A stretch of DNA of 64,000 bases from Marinilactibacillus sp036039175 (GTDB lineage: Bacteria > Bacillota > Bacilli > Lactobacillales > Carnobacteriaceae_A): assembly GCF_036039175.1 (NCBI RefSeq), contig NZ_JAYXKP010000003.1, positions 186,001 to 250,000 of the forward strand, given 5' to 3'. Shown one piece after another: positions 32,872 through 40,819 of the stretch. Below the pieces are notes generated by a model that saw only the letters and a list, made by a program, of their open reading frames with translations, did not search any database and was not told the origin of the DNA. The translations under genes and the position numbers were made by a program. Each line of letters begins with the position of its first letter. The first letter of the stretch is position 1.

Positions 32872-33591
32872 ATGAACGAGCCTTTATATAAAACTATTGC
32901 TGACGAACTAACTAAAGATATAGTTAGAGGTTATTATCAAAAAGGGACAAAAATCCCAACCGAAGCAAAACTCTGTGATCATTATCATGTCTCAAGAGTT
33001 ACAATTAGACAGGCTATACAACTTTTAGTAGAACGTCAATTCGTCCGTAAAACACAAGGTAGTGGTACTGAGGTCATTTATTTTAATAAAAACACAATCA
33101 TGAATCGGTCAGCTGACGTACTATCATTTACAGATGAGATGCATCTTTTAGGACGTAAAGCTTCTTCAAAAGTTACAAAATTCGAGTTATCTCCTGCCTC
33201 TGAACAGCTCCGTGAAGAACTCTTTTTAGAACCAGATTCAATGGTTTTTTATTATGAACGTGTATTATATGGAGATGATTTCCCTTACTGCTTCGAAAGA
33301 GGATATATGCCTTGTTCCTACTTTCCAGATTTCTCGGTTGCTCATCTAACTCAGTCAAAGATGCTTTACATTGAAGAAATAAGACACTATAAGATTAGTT
33401 ACAGCCATCAAGTTGTGCATGCTATTTCTTCAAATAAGCAACTTCAAAAGGCTCTAAAGATTGAAATTGATCAACCACTGTTAGAAGTTACCCACGTTAC
33501 TTATAGTGATGAAAATCTCCCTTTGGAAAAGACAATTGTTACATTTGACTCAACGACCTATCAAGCGCACTTTGTAAAAAAGAGAGTATAA
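32872..33591 (+). CDS. GntR family regulator with UTRA sugar-binding domain
   Basis: A 239-residue HutC-type regulator. The winged helix (residues 1-70) has KIPTEAKLCDHYHVSRVTIRQAIQLLVERQFVRKTQGSGTEV. The UTRA domain follows (ELSPASEQLREELFLEPDSMVFYYERVLYGDDFPYCFERGYMP ... ISSNKQLQKALKIEIDQPLLEVTHVTY). UTRA domains usually bind sugar phosphates. Divergence from the sulfatase-PTS operon makes it the likely repressor, induced by the PTS product. ATG at 32872 is chosen for its AGGAGG site; an upstream in-frame ATG has none. Confidence 0.92.
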   Translation: MNEPLYKTIADELTKDIVRGYYQKGTKIPTEAKLCDHYHVSRVTIRQAIQLLVERQFVRKTQGSGTEVIYFNKNTIMNRSADVLSFTDEMHLLGRKASSKVTKFELSPASEQLREELFLEPDSMVFYYERVLYGDDFPYCFERGYMPCSYFPDFSVAHLTQSKMLYIEEIRHYKISYSHQVVHAISSNKQLQKALKIEIDQPLLEVTHVTYSDENLPLEKTIVTFDSTTYQAHFVKKRV

Positions 33592-33624
33592 AAATAATCT
33601 ACATTAGCAGATTATGCAAAAAAA

Positions 33625-33649
33625 CAGTAGAAATCCTCAGATTCTACTG
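33625..33649. terminator. Terminator after GntR gene
   Basis: CAGTAGAA(A)TC pairs with GATTCTACTG around a short loop, between convergent genes; flanked by an A run on the left, which gives U residues for the minus-strand gene. Confidence 0.6.
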
Positions 33650-33691
33650 CCTTACAAAAGCTAGTCAATCGGTTCGACGAACTTTTTTAAA

Positions 33692-34330
33692 TTATACTAT
33701 TATTTTCGATTGAAATCGTGCCGCTCTTTTGATCATAAACAGTCCCATGCCTAGAATAACTAGTCCAATCATGTACCCAGAAATCCCGATATAAATGGAC
33801 ACTTGATAATTAGTATTGGTAAAAGAAACTAAGGTCAACTGAGACAAGTGGATAGAAATCAGCGAAGAAGTCATGTTAATAAACTTTAATCCCTCTGCTA
33901 ATACATCCCGTTCCATTCTAGCGGTTACGATTCCAGATATAGAAATCATCAACTCAACCACAGTGAAAACCACTACTGAAATACCCACAAATTTAGGATA
34001 AGCAATCATGTTATAATCCGGATGAAACAGCCTTATACAATAAACCATAAAAATAAAACTGATGGCAACAATAGAATAGCCAATGACCTTATAAACTTTT
34101 TCCGTATCTAAGGATTGCTGGTTTTCATCTCGGTGCGTGTTGAAGACTAAGTATTTGGTTCTGACGATCATAATATTATAAAAAGCATGAATAAAAAGAA
34201 AAATAGAAAAGCTCACAATACTGGTCAATATCTTAATAATAGCAAATACGGTATGTGTCAAAATGGAAAATTTTACCCACTTGAATGGGTTTCCTCTTTC
34301 AAGGATAAAGGTCGCACCTCTTTGAATCAT
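33692..34330 (-). CDS. Six-helix membrane protein, unknown function
   Basis: A 212-residue membrane protein with about six helices and a short basic C terminus (MIKRAARFQSKIIV). ATG at 34330 (MIQRGATF) has AGGAGGG upstream; a longer frame to 34372 lacks one. No family was recognised. It is convergent with the GntR gene and lies 140 bases downstream of the W-x-I-W family gene. Confidence 0.65.
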   Translation of the reverse strand: MIQRGATFILERGNPFKWVKFSILTHTVFAIIKILTSIVSFSIFLFIHAFYNIMIVRTKYLVFNTHRDENQQSLDTEKVYKVIGYSIVAISFIFMVYCIRLFHPDYNMIAYPKFVGISVVVFTVVELMISISGIVTARMERDVLAEGLKFINMTSSLISIHLSQLTLVSFTNTNYQVSIYIGISGYMIGLVILGMGLFMIKRAARFQSKIIV

Positions 34331-34470
34331 TTTATCCCTCCTGTCCAATAAATGATCACTGCGTAAAAACACCTTTTACCAGCATATCATAGATATTGGA
34401 CTTGTTAGAATAAAACTTTTGATTCTTAGTAGATGTTCACCTGCAACGTCAGTAGTAGTTAAGTTGTGAA

Positions 34471-34959
34471 TCACTTCTTAATAATCAGACACTCTGGGTT
34501 TTCAAAGCCTTGATCCCAAAGTAAAAAAGCCAAATCAGCTATGGATAATTGGTTTGCTTTAACTGTTCTTACAACAGCCTCTTCGTGATCATCTAACCAG
34601 ATATCCCAGACTTCCAACTCATCATTATTCTTAAGCTGTTCCTTTAGATATCCTAATAACTGTTCCGCTCTTTTTTCAGTATACTGCCACTGAATAGCTG
34701 TGAAGAAACGTTTGGTAGAATATTCTTTGGCATAGTGAGCATAACCCTGATCTTTATACAAAACCAGTTCGTTTGTAGATTCTTCTGTAGGATAATACAG
34801 AACAATTTTCTCGTTTCTATTGACAGCATTTCCTTTCAACAGGTTCTTGTCCACTTTTATCTTCCGCTTGATCATGTCGTTGATGGATAAATATTCTTCA
34901 TAAGGATTTTTCACTTCTGGTAGCGGCTTGTCACTGGCAATGAATTGATATGAACTCAT
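34471..34959 (-). CDS. Hypothetical protein of the G-Y-L / W-x-I-W family
   Basis: A 162-residue soluble protein. Its C-terminal part (LLGYLKEQLKNNDELEVWDIWLDDHEEAVVRTVKANQLSIADLAFLLWD) shares layout with the protein at 20793-21293: GYL, an E-x-W-x-I-W turn, then R-T. The N terminus MSSYQFIASDKPLPEV..PY..YLSI.. is of a kind seen in small uncharacterised Firmicutes proteins. Function unknown. It probably has its own promoter. Confidence 0.65.
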   Translation of the reverse strand: MSSYQFIASDKPLPEVKNPYEEYLSINDMIKRKIKVDKNLLKGNAVNRNEKIVLYYPTEESTNELVLYKDQGYAHYAKEYSTKRFFTAIQWQYTEKRAEQLLGYLKEQLKNNDELEVWDIWLDDHEEAVVRTVKANQLSIADLAFLLWDQGFENPECLIIKK

Positions 34960-35105
34960 TTGATATCTCCTAACTGATTGATTTTCACTACTATATTTTA
35001 CTCACATATACTTTGCAACTGGTCATTTTATTGCATACAATAGGGGGAGCGGAAAATTTTATTGGTGGCAATGATATAGTCGTCACTGAAACATGGAGTG
35101 AGTAT

Positions 35106-36740
35106 ATGAAAACTTTTTTTAAGTCAGTCTTTATTTTGAACATTGTCTCGTTTTTACTTAGCATTTTTTACCTATTTCTTCCTATGAACCCTATTTTTTC
35201 AAATAGTTTTGGGATTATATTGATTGCGACCCTGATTAGCAATGTCATTGCTAGTACGATTGGAAGTCGTTACAAGCCTTTGGATATTGTCTACCTACTA
35301 TTATCCAGTATTGGCTTGGTTGCTGTAATGCTTTTGAACACCGTTGCTTCAATCTCTCCTACTAATGAATCATCTAGAAGTTTAGTATCAATTATAATCC
35401 TTTTTCTGATGATGATTTTAGGCATGATCATCACGAGTAACCCGCAGCTGTATTCTGTTCGGCCTGTTCACAGGCCTTACTCACTGAAAAATCAATCCAA
35501 AAAGAAAATGAAGAGACTGTTTAAATGGATTCTAACAGTTTTTATTGCACTGTTTTTAATAGTCGGTACTTTTTTAGCATTCGTCATGGTAACAAACAGA
35601 GATGTAGGCTTACTACAAGTTGTCCTATCTCAGTATAGCTTGTTTTATGGCTTCATTTTCCTTAGTCTGACAGGTTTACTGATGAAAGTTTTAAGCATCA
35701 AAATCCGTTCAATGCCAGGATTACTTTTATCTTTTTTCGGCCTATCTTTATTCTCCTTTTTCAGCTTGCCGTTGACGACGATTCAGTCCGTATTACATGA
35801 AGCGGAAGAAAACTATTCTGAAGCCTTTGGTGAGGAATGGAAAACGATTGGTGAAGACGATTCTCTATTTATGAGTAGCCCAATTTCGATTCCTGACTAC
35901 TTCTTTGGTACGCCATCGACAGAATATAATGTGTCTAAAGATGTTTTATTTTATGAAGGAACAGAAGGCGTCGACGATGGACTAGAACTACGATTTGATG
36001 TTTACACGCCTACAACAGACCCTGCAGAACTTCCAGGAGAAGGCTCTACTTTGATACGAATCCATGGTGGTGGCTGGAACACAGGTAGTAACGGATCCGA
36101 TAACTACGCACAAGTGAATAAGTATTTCGCTGCACAGGGTTACGTCGTGTTCGATGTTCAGTATGGTTTAAATAATCAAGAACAATTTGTCGAATTCTCC
36201 ACCGTTCCAGATGAGGTTTCCGGAGACTTCTCAATTGATGATATGGTTCGTCATCTAGGTATCTTTACGACTTTTTTAGCCGATCATAACGATGAATATG
36301 GAGCGAATATCGATTCTGTATTTGTTTCAGGTGGTTCAGCTGGTGGTCATTTAGCGAATGCTGTGGCACTCGGACTATCCAGTGGTCAGTACACAGATCT
36401 GTTAGATGAGCGACTGACTGTTCATGGTATCATCCCTATCTATCCAGCAAACGGATTAGCTGGATATCAAGATATTACTGGGGAAGATGAGCTTGTCGAT
36501 CCCGCCTTGCTTGTGACGGAAGATAGCCCACCTGCATTAGTTTATCAAGGCCAGCACGACACCATTGTTAACCCACGAGTAGCAGAACTCTTTGAAGCTG
36601 CTTATCTTGAAAACAATAACTCAGAAATTGCTACCATCCGAACGCCTTACGGTGAACACGCTAGTGACTTGTATTTCCCTGGCTTTTATAACCAGACCCT
36701 CATTTATTACATGGAACGGTTTATGTATCAGTATAAATAA
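35106..36740 (+). CDS. Membrane-anchored alpha/beta hydrolase (esterase/lipase, HGGGW type)
   Basis: A 544-residue protein. The first 240 residues hold about seven hydrophobic helices; the C-terminal 260 form an alpha/beta hydrolase of the hormone-sensitive lipase type. HGGGWNTGSNGSDNY supplies the oxyanion hole, SGGSAGGHLANA the nucleophilic Ser (G-G-S-A-G-G), QGQHDTIV the Asp and YGEHASD the His. The enzyme domain probably faces outside. ATG at 35106 follows GGAGTG. The substrate, perhaps an acylated envelope component, is unknown. Monocistronic. Confidence 0.85.
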   Translation: MKTFFKSVFILNIVSFLLSIFYLFLPMNPIFSNSFGIILIATLISNVIASTIGSRYKPLDIVYLLLSSIGLVAVMLLNTVASISPTNESSRSLVSIIILFLMMILGMIITSNPQLYSVRPVHRPYSLKNQSKKKMKRLFKWILTVFIALFLIVGTFLAFVMVTNRDVGLLQVVLSQYSLFYGFIFLSLTGLLMKVLSIKIRSMPGLLLSFFGLSLFSFFSLPLTTIQSVLHEAEENYSEAFGEEWKTIGEDDSLFMSSPISIPDYFFGTPSTEYNVSKDVLFYEGTEGVDDGLELRFDVYTPTTDPAELPGEGSTLIRIHGGGWNTGSNGSDNYAQVNKYFAAQGYVVFDVQYGLNNQEQFVEFSTVPDEVSGDFSIDDMVRHLGIFTTFLADHNDEYGANIDSVFVSGGSAGGHLANAVALGLSSGQYTDLLDERLTVHGIIPIYPANGLAGYQDITGEDELVDPALLVTEDSPPALVYQGQHDTIVNPRVAELFEAAYLENNNSEIATIRTPYGEHASDLYFPGFYNQTLIYYMERFMYQYK

Positions 36741-36750
36741 AACTAGAGAA

Positions 36751-36797
36751 AAAAGTGTACCTGATTGATTCAAAATCATCAGGTACACTTTTTTTGT
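36751..36797. terminator. Bidirectional terminator
   Basis: AAAAAGTGTACCTGAT pairs with ATCAGGTACACTTTTT, with T runs both ways, between the esterase gene and the propeller genes. Confidence 0.93.
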
Positions 36798-36834
36798 AGG
36801 CTTAGTTATTTCGCTTACGATTTATATAGCTTTA

Positions 36835-38292
36835 TTAATCCAATACCCGAACTTCTCCACTTGAATAGTCATAAATTCTTGGTCTTCCTGAGGAGTCACT
36901 GGATTGAAATAGGACACCTTTTTCTGTTTTGGCAAAGTTCGTGACGTTTGTTGCGGTGAAGAGCTTTTCTTGTTCTTTTCCTTCTAGGTCAGTTAGGTAA
37001 ACACCGTTTTGGGTATTGGTCAGGTCAGACTGGTAGATGGAGTAAAAGATGCCTTGGTCAGTGATGGTATAGTTTCGGACGTTCTCATAGAGAATGAGTA
37101 CTGGTTCGCTTGAGCCATCTACTTTACTGCGGTAAAGTTTGCTGCCGGAATCTAGATAATAGTAATAGTCTCCCCATTCTAGCAGCTTGAAGGTATCTTC
37201 GTTTAGTAGTCGCGTTTGTTCGCTGCCATCTAAACTAAGTTCATCTGTTCTCAGCGCATGATTTTCTTCATAACTGACAAGAATTTTGTCTTCATAGACA
37301 CTGAATTTGCTGACATATTCATTTAACAGTCTTTTTATCTGCCCACCGTTTAGATCCATTCTATACAAGTTACTGTTATCTTCGTAACTTGTAAAGTAGA
37401 TCCAGTCATCTTTGATCTGGACTTCTGTCAGAACTTCCATATCATAAATCGTTTCCGTTTCTCCACCATTAATTGGCATCCTTTTCAATTCATCGTAGTT
37501 TGTGAAATACAAGTAATCGCCTACGACGTTCAAATTCATTCGGGTAGCGCCTTGGGAATCTAGTAAAACTTCTCTTTCTTCAAAGTTTTTGTTGGTTTTA
37601 ATGATTTCATTATTTTCAATATAAAAGACGAATGCTTCGTTTTCTACTCCGAAACCGCTGCTTAAGATATTTTCAGCGGAATTCCCTAAAAACCCTTCTT
37701 CTGGTACTTCTATCTGAACTTCTGAACTAGCAAAGGCGTTATGGTAAAAGATCTTCATCTCACGCCACATTCCTCCATCTAGTAAAATCGGCAAAGAAAC
37801 CAGGAAGATCGTTAAAATGACATTTGATACTGTTATATTTTTCTTTTTTTCTTTTTTCTGGTCTCCTCGTATTTCTTGGAGAAAGACATTTAAGTACTGA
37901 ATGGGTCCTTCAACAGTCACGCGGCCACTGGCATACTGCACGGTTACTTTGTCACTTAATAATAGATTGAATGGGAAATCGAAGGTGGGTCTGATGATTA
38001 TACTGCTTGGCGTTCTGTCCAAAATTTCCCAGTTTTCAGCGGTTAGTAATCTTTCTACTCCGTCAAAGGTCGGTAAGGGTTCATTCAATGACCGGTGTTC
38101 ATATTTCTCAATCATCCACTTGACGACACCACTCCATGCAATGAGTATAGTTAGCCAGTACAGGTTTAGTTCTACATTGAATAACACTTGGTAGAATATA
38201 TAGATAAATAGGAATCCTGGTAGAAATAGAAAAAGCGTGCCTCTTAATGCAATATCAAGCCAATTCCAGTATTTTCTTTTTGTTTTTTTCAT
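36835..38292 (-). CDS. Membrane-anchored DUF5050 beta-propeller protein, copy 2
   Basis: A 485-residue protein. Two N-terminal helices (about 17-50) are followed by a cytoplasmic-type domain with FDFPFNLLLSDKVTVQYASGRVTVEGP, a third helix (about 155-175), and a C-terminal domain of DUF5050-type propeller repeats (VVGDYLYFTNYDELKRMPINGG, IKDDWIYFTSYEDNSNLYRMDLNGG, ITDQGIFYSIYQ). The propeller likely lies outside. It is a tandem paralogue of the equal-length gene 34 bases upstream. ATG at 38292 follows AAAGGAG. The ligand is unknown. Confidence 0.8.
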   Translation of the reverse strand: MKKTKRKYWNWLDIALRGTLFLFLPGFLFIYIFYQVLFNVELNLYWLTILIAWSGVVKWMIEKYEHRSLNEPLPTFDGVERLLTAENWEILDRTPSSIIIRPTFDFPFNLLLSDKVTVQYASGRVTVEGPIQYLNVFLQEIRGDQKKEKKKNITVSNVILTIFLVSLPILLDGGMWREMKIFYHNAFASSEVQIEVPEEGFLGNSAENILSSGFGVENEAFVFYIENNEIIKTNKNFEEREVLLDSQGATRMNLNVVGDYLYFTNYDELKRMPINGGETETIYDMEVLTEVQIKDDWIYFTSYEDNSNLYRMDLNGGQIKRLLNEYVSKFSVYEDKILVSYEENHALRTDELSLDGSEQTRLLNEDTFKLLEWGDYYYYLDSGSKLYRSKVDGSSEPVLILYENVRNYTITDQGIFYSIYQSDLTNTQNGVYLTDLEGKEQEKLFTATNVTNFAKTEKGVLFQSSDSSGRPRIYDYSSGEVRVLD

Positions 38293-38326
38293 CTTTTGAT
38301 ACTCCTTTGACTATGTGTTCGAAAGG

Positions 38327-39784
38327 TTAAACTTCCATATCTGTGATTTTATTCGTTTCAGGATCCAACTTTTTGATTGTCGGTTCATCATTTATGTTAT
38401 TAATTCGGAAGATCACTGAGTCGCCTACTTTATTCAGCCCATCGATCAAGTTAGATTTCACATTGAGTTTTTCTTCGTTTTGTCCGTCTAAGTCGATTCT
38501 ATACATACCAGATTGATAGGCTCGGTCGAGTCCATAGAAAATTCCTTGTTCCGTGATGATGAAGTCTGAAATCCATAGCTCTGTAAGAACTTCTGGTTCT
38601 GTTGGTTCTGAGATTCCCCTTCTAATTAAAGCTAAATTTTCATTTGTATAATAGTAGTAACCGTCCCACTCAACTAGTCCGGATATATCGCCTTCAAATA
38701 AAACCGTTCTAGAATGATTATTCAAGTCGATTCTTTCTATCGTTTTATAAAAGTCGTACTCTTCTTCGCTATAGCTTACAAGTAGATGATTATCATACAG
38801 AGCGAACTCAGACGCATGTACATCCGAGAAACGTTCTAGGTTTTTACCATCTAGATTCATTCGGTAAATGTTTGATTCTGCATCTTCACTGATAAAATAA
38901 ATCCACTCTCCTCGAATTTGAAGATTGCGTGGATAACCGAGACCAAAAATTGTTTCTTTTTCTGTCCCATCAAACTGAATCCTTTTGATGGTTTTATCTT
39001 CTGTATAATAGAGCCAGTCTCCAGCGATATTCAAATCTCCTTTGTAATACCCTGAATCAATCTCCGTTAAAAATTCCTTGTTCTTAAAGTATTTATCTGT
39101 TCTAACGATCTGATTATCATTTTCTAAGTAAAAGATGTACGCCTCATTTTCTACACCGATACCCGAATTGATAATATTCTCTACTAGATTTCCTCGTGTA
39201 CGTTCGTCGACGCCTTCGACTGGTTCGTGATTTGTTGCGAAGACATTGTGATAAAGGACTTTGCTTTCCCAAAGAATGCCTGAATCCAGAAAAAGAGGTA
39301 AAAATAAAACAAATCCTGAGGCTAAGATTTTGAACCTTGACCACTTTCTGGACCAACCTGTTTGATCGCCTTTAAAGTGTTCGCTTAAGAGGCTAATATA
39401 ATGATTCGGTCCTTCGATGGTGGCTCTTCTATATGTATAATGAATCGTGATTTGATCCGGTACGACGAGACTGAACGGAAAATCGAAGCTCGGTCTGATC
39501 AAGAGTTTATTTTGGCGTCGATCCATGAGCTCCCACTTTCCTTCTTGAATAACGTCTTCGAGTTCTCTTAGATTTTCCAGTTGTATTTCAATTTCATTTT
39601 GTTTGTATTTATCCGTCATCCAGTTTAAAAATAAGAATAGGGATGCGGCTAATTCAAAGGTAAAGATATTGAGTTCCGTTTTGAATACAAGTCCGTATAG
39701 TACATAGACCATTGCTGTTATTGGTATAAATATAAACACGATTCCTCTGATTGCGATATTCAACTCGTTTTTAAGTTTCTCCAT
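38327..39784 (-). CDS. Membrane-anchored DUF5050 beta-propeller protein, copy 1
   Basis: A 485-residue protein with the same length and domain order as its downstream neighbour: two helices, FDFPFSLVVPDQITIHYTYRRATIEGP, a third helix, then propeller strands (IAGDWLYYTEDKTIKRIQFDGT, IRGEWIYFISEDAESNIYRMNLDGK, ITEQGIFYGLDRAYQSGMYRIDLDGQNEEKL). The pair is an old tandem duplication, well diverged. ATG at 39784 follows AGGGGGAG. It is first in a two-gene operon; the function may be sensing or binding outside the membrane. Confidence 0.8.
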   Translation of the reverse strand: MEKLKNELNIAIRGIVFIFIPITAMVYVLYGLVFKTELNIFTFELAASLFLFLNWMTDKYKQNEIEIQLENLRELEDVIQEGKWELMDRRQNKLLIRPSFDFPFSLVVPDQITIHYTYRRATIEGPNHYISLLSEHFKGDQTGWSRKWSRFKILASGFVLFLPLFLDSGILWESKVLYHNVFATNHEPVEGVDERTRGNLVENIINSGIGVENEAYIFYLENDNQIVRTDKYFKNKEFLTEIDSGYYKGDLNIAGDWLYYTEDKTIKRIQFDGTEKETIFGLGYPRNLQIRGEWIYFISEDAESNIYRMNLDGKNLERFSDVHASEFALYDNHLLVSYSEEEYDFYKTIERIDLNNHSRTVLFEGDISGLVEWDGYYYYTNENLALIRRGISEPTEPEVLTELWISDFIITEQGIFYGLDRAYQSGMYRIDLDGQNEEKLNVKSNLIDGLNKVGDSVIFRINNINDEPTIKKLDPETNKITDMEV

Positions 39785-39931
39785 ACTTTCTCCCCCTATA
39801 GTAAAAGCTGAAAAAAATAGTACGATTTTATCTTTTCTCTATTCTATCAAAAAAGATCCTCTTTACGTAACCGCTTTTTGTTTGAAATGTGAACAGAATC
39901 GTACTGTATGTTTAATTTTCTAAATGCAAAA

Positions 39932-39972
39932 AACTCGAAGCATTCACGTTCGCGCTGTGAAGTCTTCGAGTT
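39932..39972 (-). terminator. Terminator after small glycine-rich membrane gene
   Basis: AACTCGAAG pairs with CTTCGAGTT, with inner CAC/GTG pairing; on the minus strand a run of six T follows. Confidence 0.8.
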
Positions 39973-40002
39973 CTTTTATGGTACCTTAACTTTAAATCTA
40001 TT

Positions 40003-40203
40003 CTATTTATGTTTATTGATATCTTCTTTAACTTTCAAGAAATAAATCAATGTTCCAATTGCATAACCGAGTCCGCCACCAATGAATGTCCCCATTAACA
40101 TTCGACCCAAAACAAGTCCAATGATGGTTCCGCTAATCGCGCCTACGACCGTTGCCACTAACATCACTATATTGGTATACCCATTATCTCTTGTAGGCAT
40201 CAT
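40003..40203 (-). CDS. Small glycine-zipper membrane protein (66 aa)
   Basis: A 66-residue protein with two helices rich in spaced Gly (GAISGTIIGLVLGRMLMGTFIGGGLGYAIGTLIYF), a glycine-zipper pattern that favours tight helix packing, and a basic tail. ATG at 40203 or the next codon is preceded by AAAGGAG. No family was assigned. It lies 260 bases downstream of the tiny 54-residue peptide on the same strand. Confidence 0.6.
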   Translation of the reverse strand: MMPTRDNGYTNIVMLVATVVGAISGTIIGLVLGRMLMGTFIGGGLGYAIGTLIYFLKVKEDINKHK

Positions 40204-40377
40204 GTTGAAGTTGCTCCTTTTCTAATTCAAATCTAAAAGCACCGTTTTGGTTATTATAACACCTTCGCATCAGATACTGGGATCTTTATCCATTGATACC
40301 TCTTTTAGTTACATCTCTCATTATCATTTATTTTAGTGTCCTGATTTACAAAATTTCAAAATCATTAGAATGTATTG

Positions 40378-40405
40378 CAAATTCAGTCGAAAGTAAAGAC
40401 CACCA
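40378..40405. repeat. Partial degenerate copy of the tiny-peptide gene
   Basis: AAATTCAGTCGAAA at 40379-40392 recurs at 40551-40564 inside the 54-residue peptide gene, and the next ten bases also agree except for small changes. Read on the minus strand, it gives LLSTEF against LFSTEF in the intact gene, after which the frame soon stops. I take it as a decayed partial duplicate. Confidence 0.4.
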
Positions 40406-40463
40406 TACATATTCCTCTGCAAAAGCTTATCCTAAAATACTATGTAAATAGATATACTATTTT

Positions 40464-40628
40464 TCAAGACATAAACAGACTGACGAGGCTTCTACCAAAA
40501 TCGCGTCCTGTTTCGTAAATAGTCGCAAAAATTTCTGAGTAGTTAACTATAAATTCAGTCGAAAATAGGGCACCTACCGCAGCCATCAAAAGTCGTTTGG
40601 GGTTCATTTTTATTCCAAATAATGTCAC
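40464..40628 (-). CDS. Tiny hydrophobic peptide with G-x-x-x-G-R end (54 aa)
   Basis: A 54-residue frame starting at GTG 40628 with AAAAAGGAG ten bases upstream: basic start (MTLFGIKMNPKR), hydrophobic AAVGALF, then FIVN, IF and the C-terminal block GRDFGRSLVSLF. It resembles the 47-residue peptide at 6465-6608 (FI-x-N, IF, G-[KR]-x-x-G-R-x-L, final aromatic), with four extra residues in the middle. It may be a bacteriocin-like, toxin-like or signalling peptide; no export or immunity gene is evident. The in-frame ATG at residue 8 is an alternative start. Confidence 0.5.
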   Translation of the reverse strand: MTLFGIKMNPKRLLMAAVGALFSTEFIVNYSEIFATIYETGRDFGRSLVSLFMS

Positions 40629-40819
40629 TATTCGTACACTCCTTTTTATTACTAATCAACTTAATTGATTATCCATAATTAAATATCTTCTATTCTGTCA
40701 TACTCTTATAAAACTATAACATTCACCAAAACAAGCATCAACGTTTAATCAAAACAAAAAATCGTTCAATCAAAATGACTCGACTGAACGACGTAGATTA
40801 TCTACTATTTGTTTTTTGA

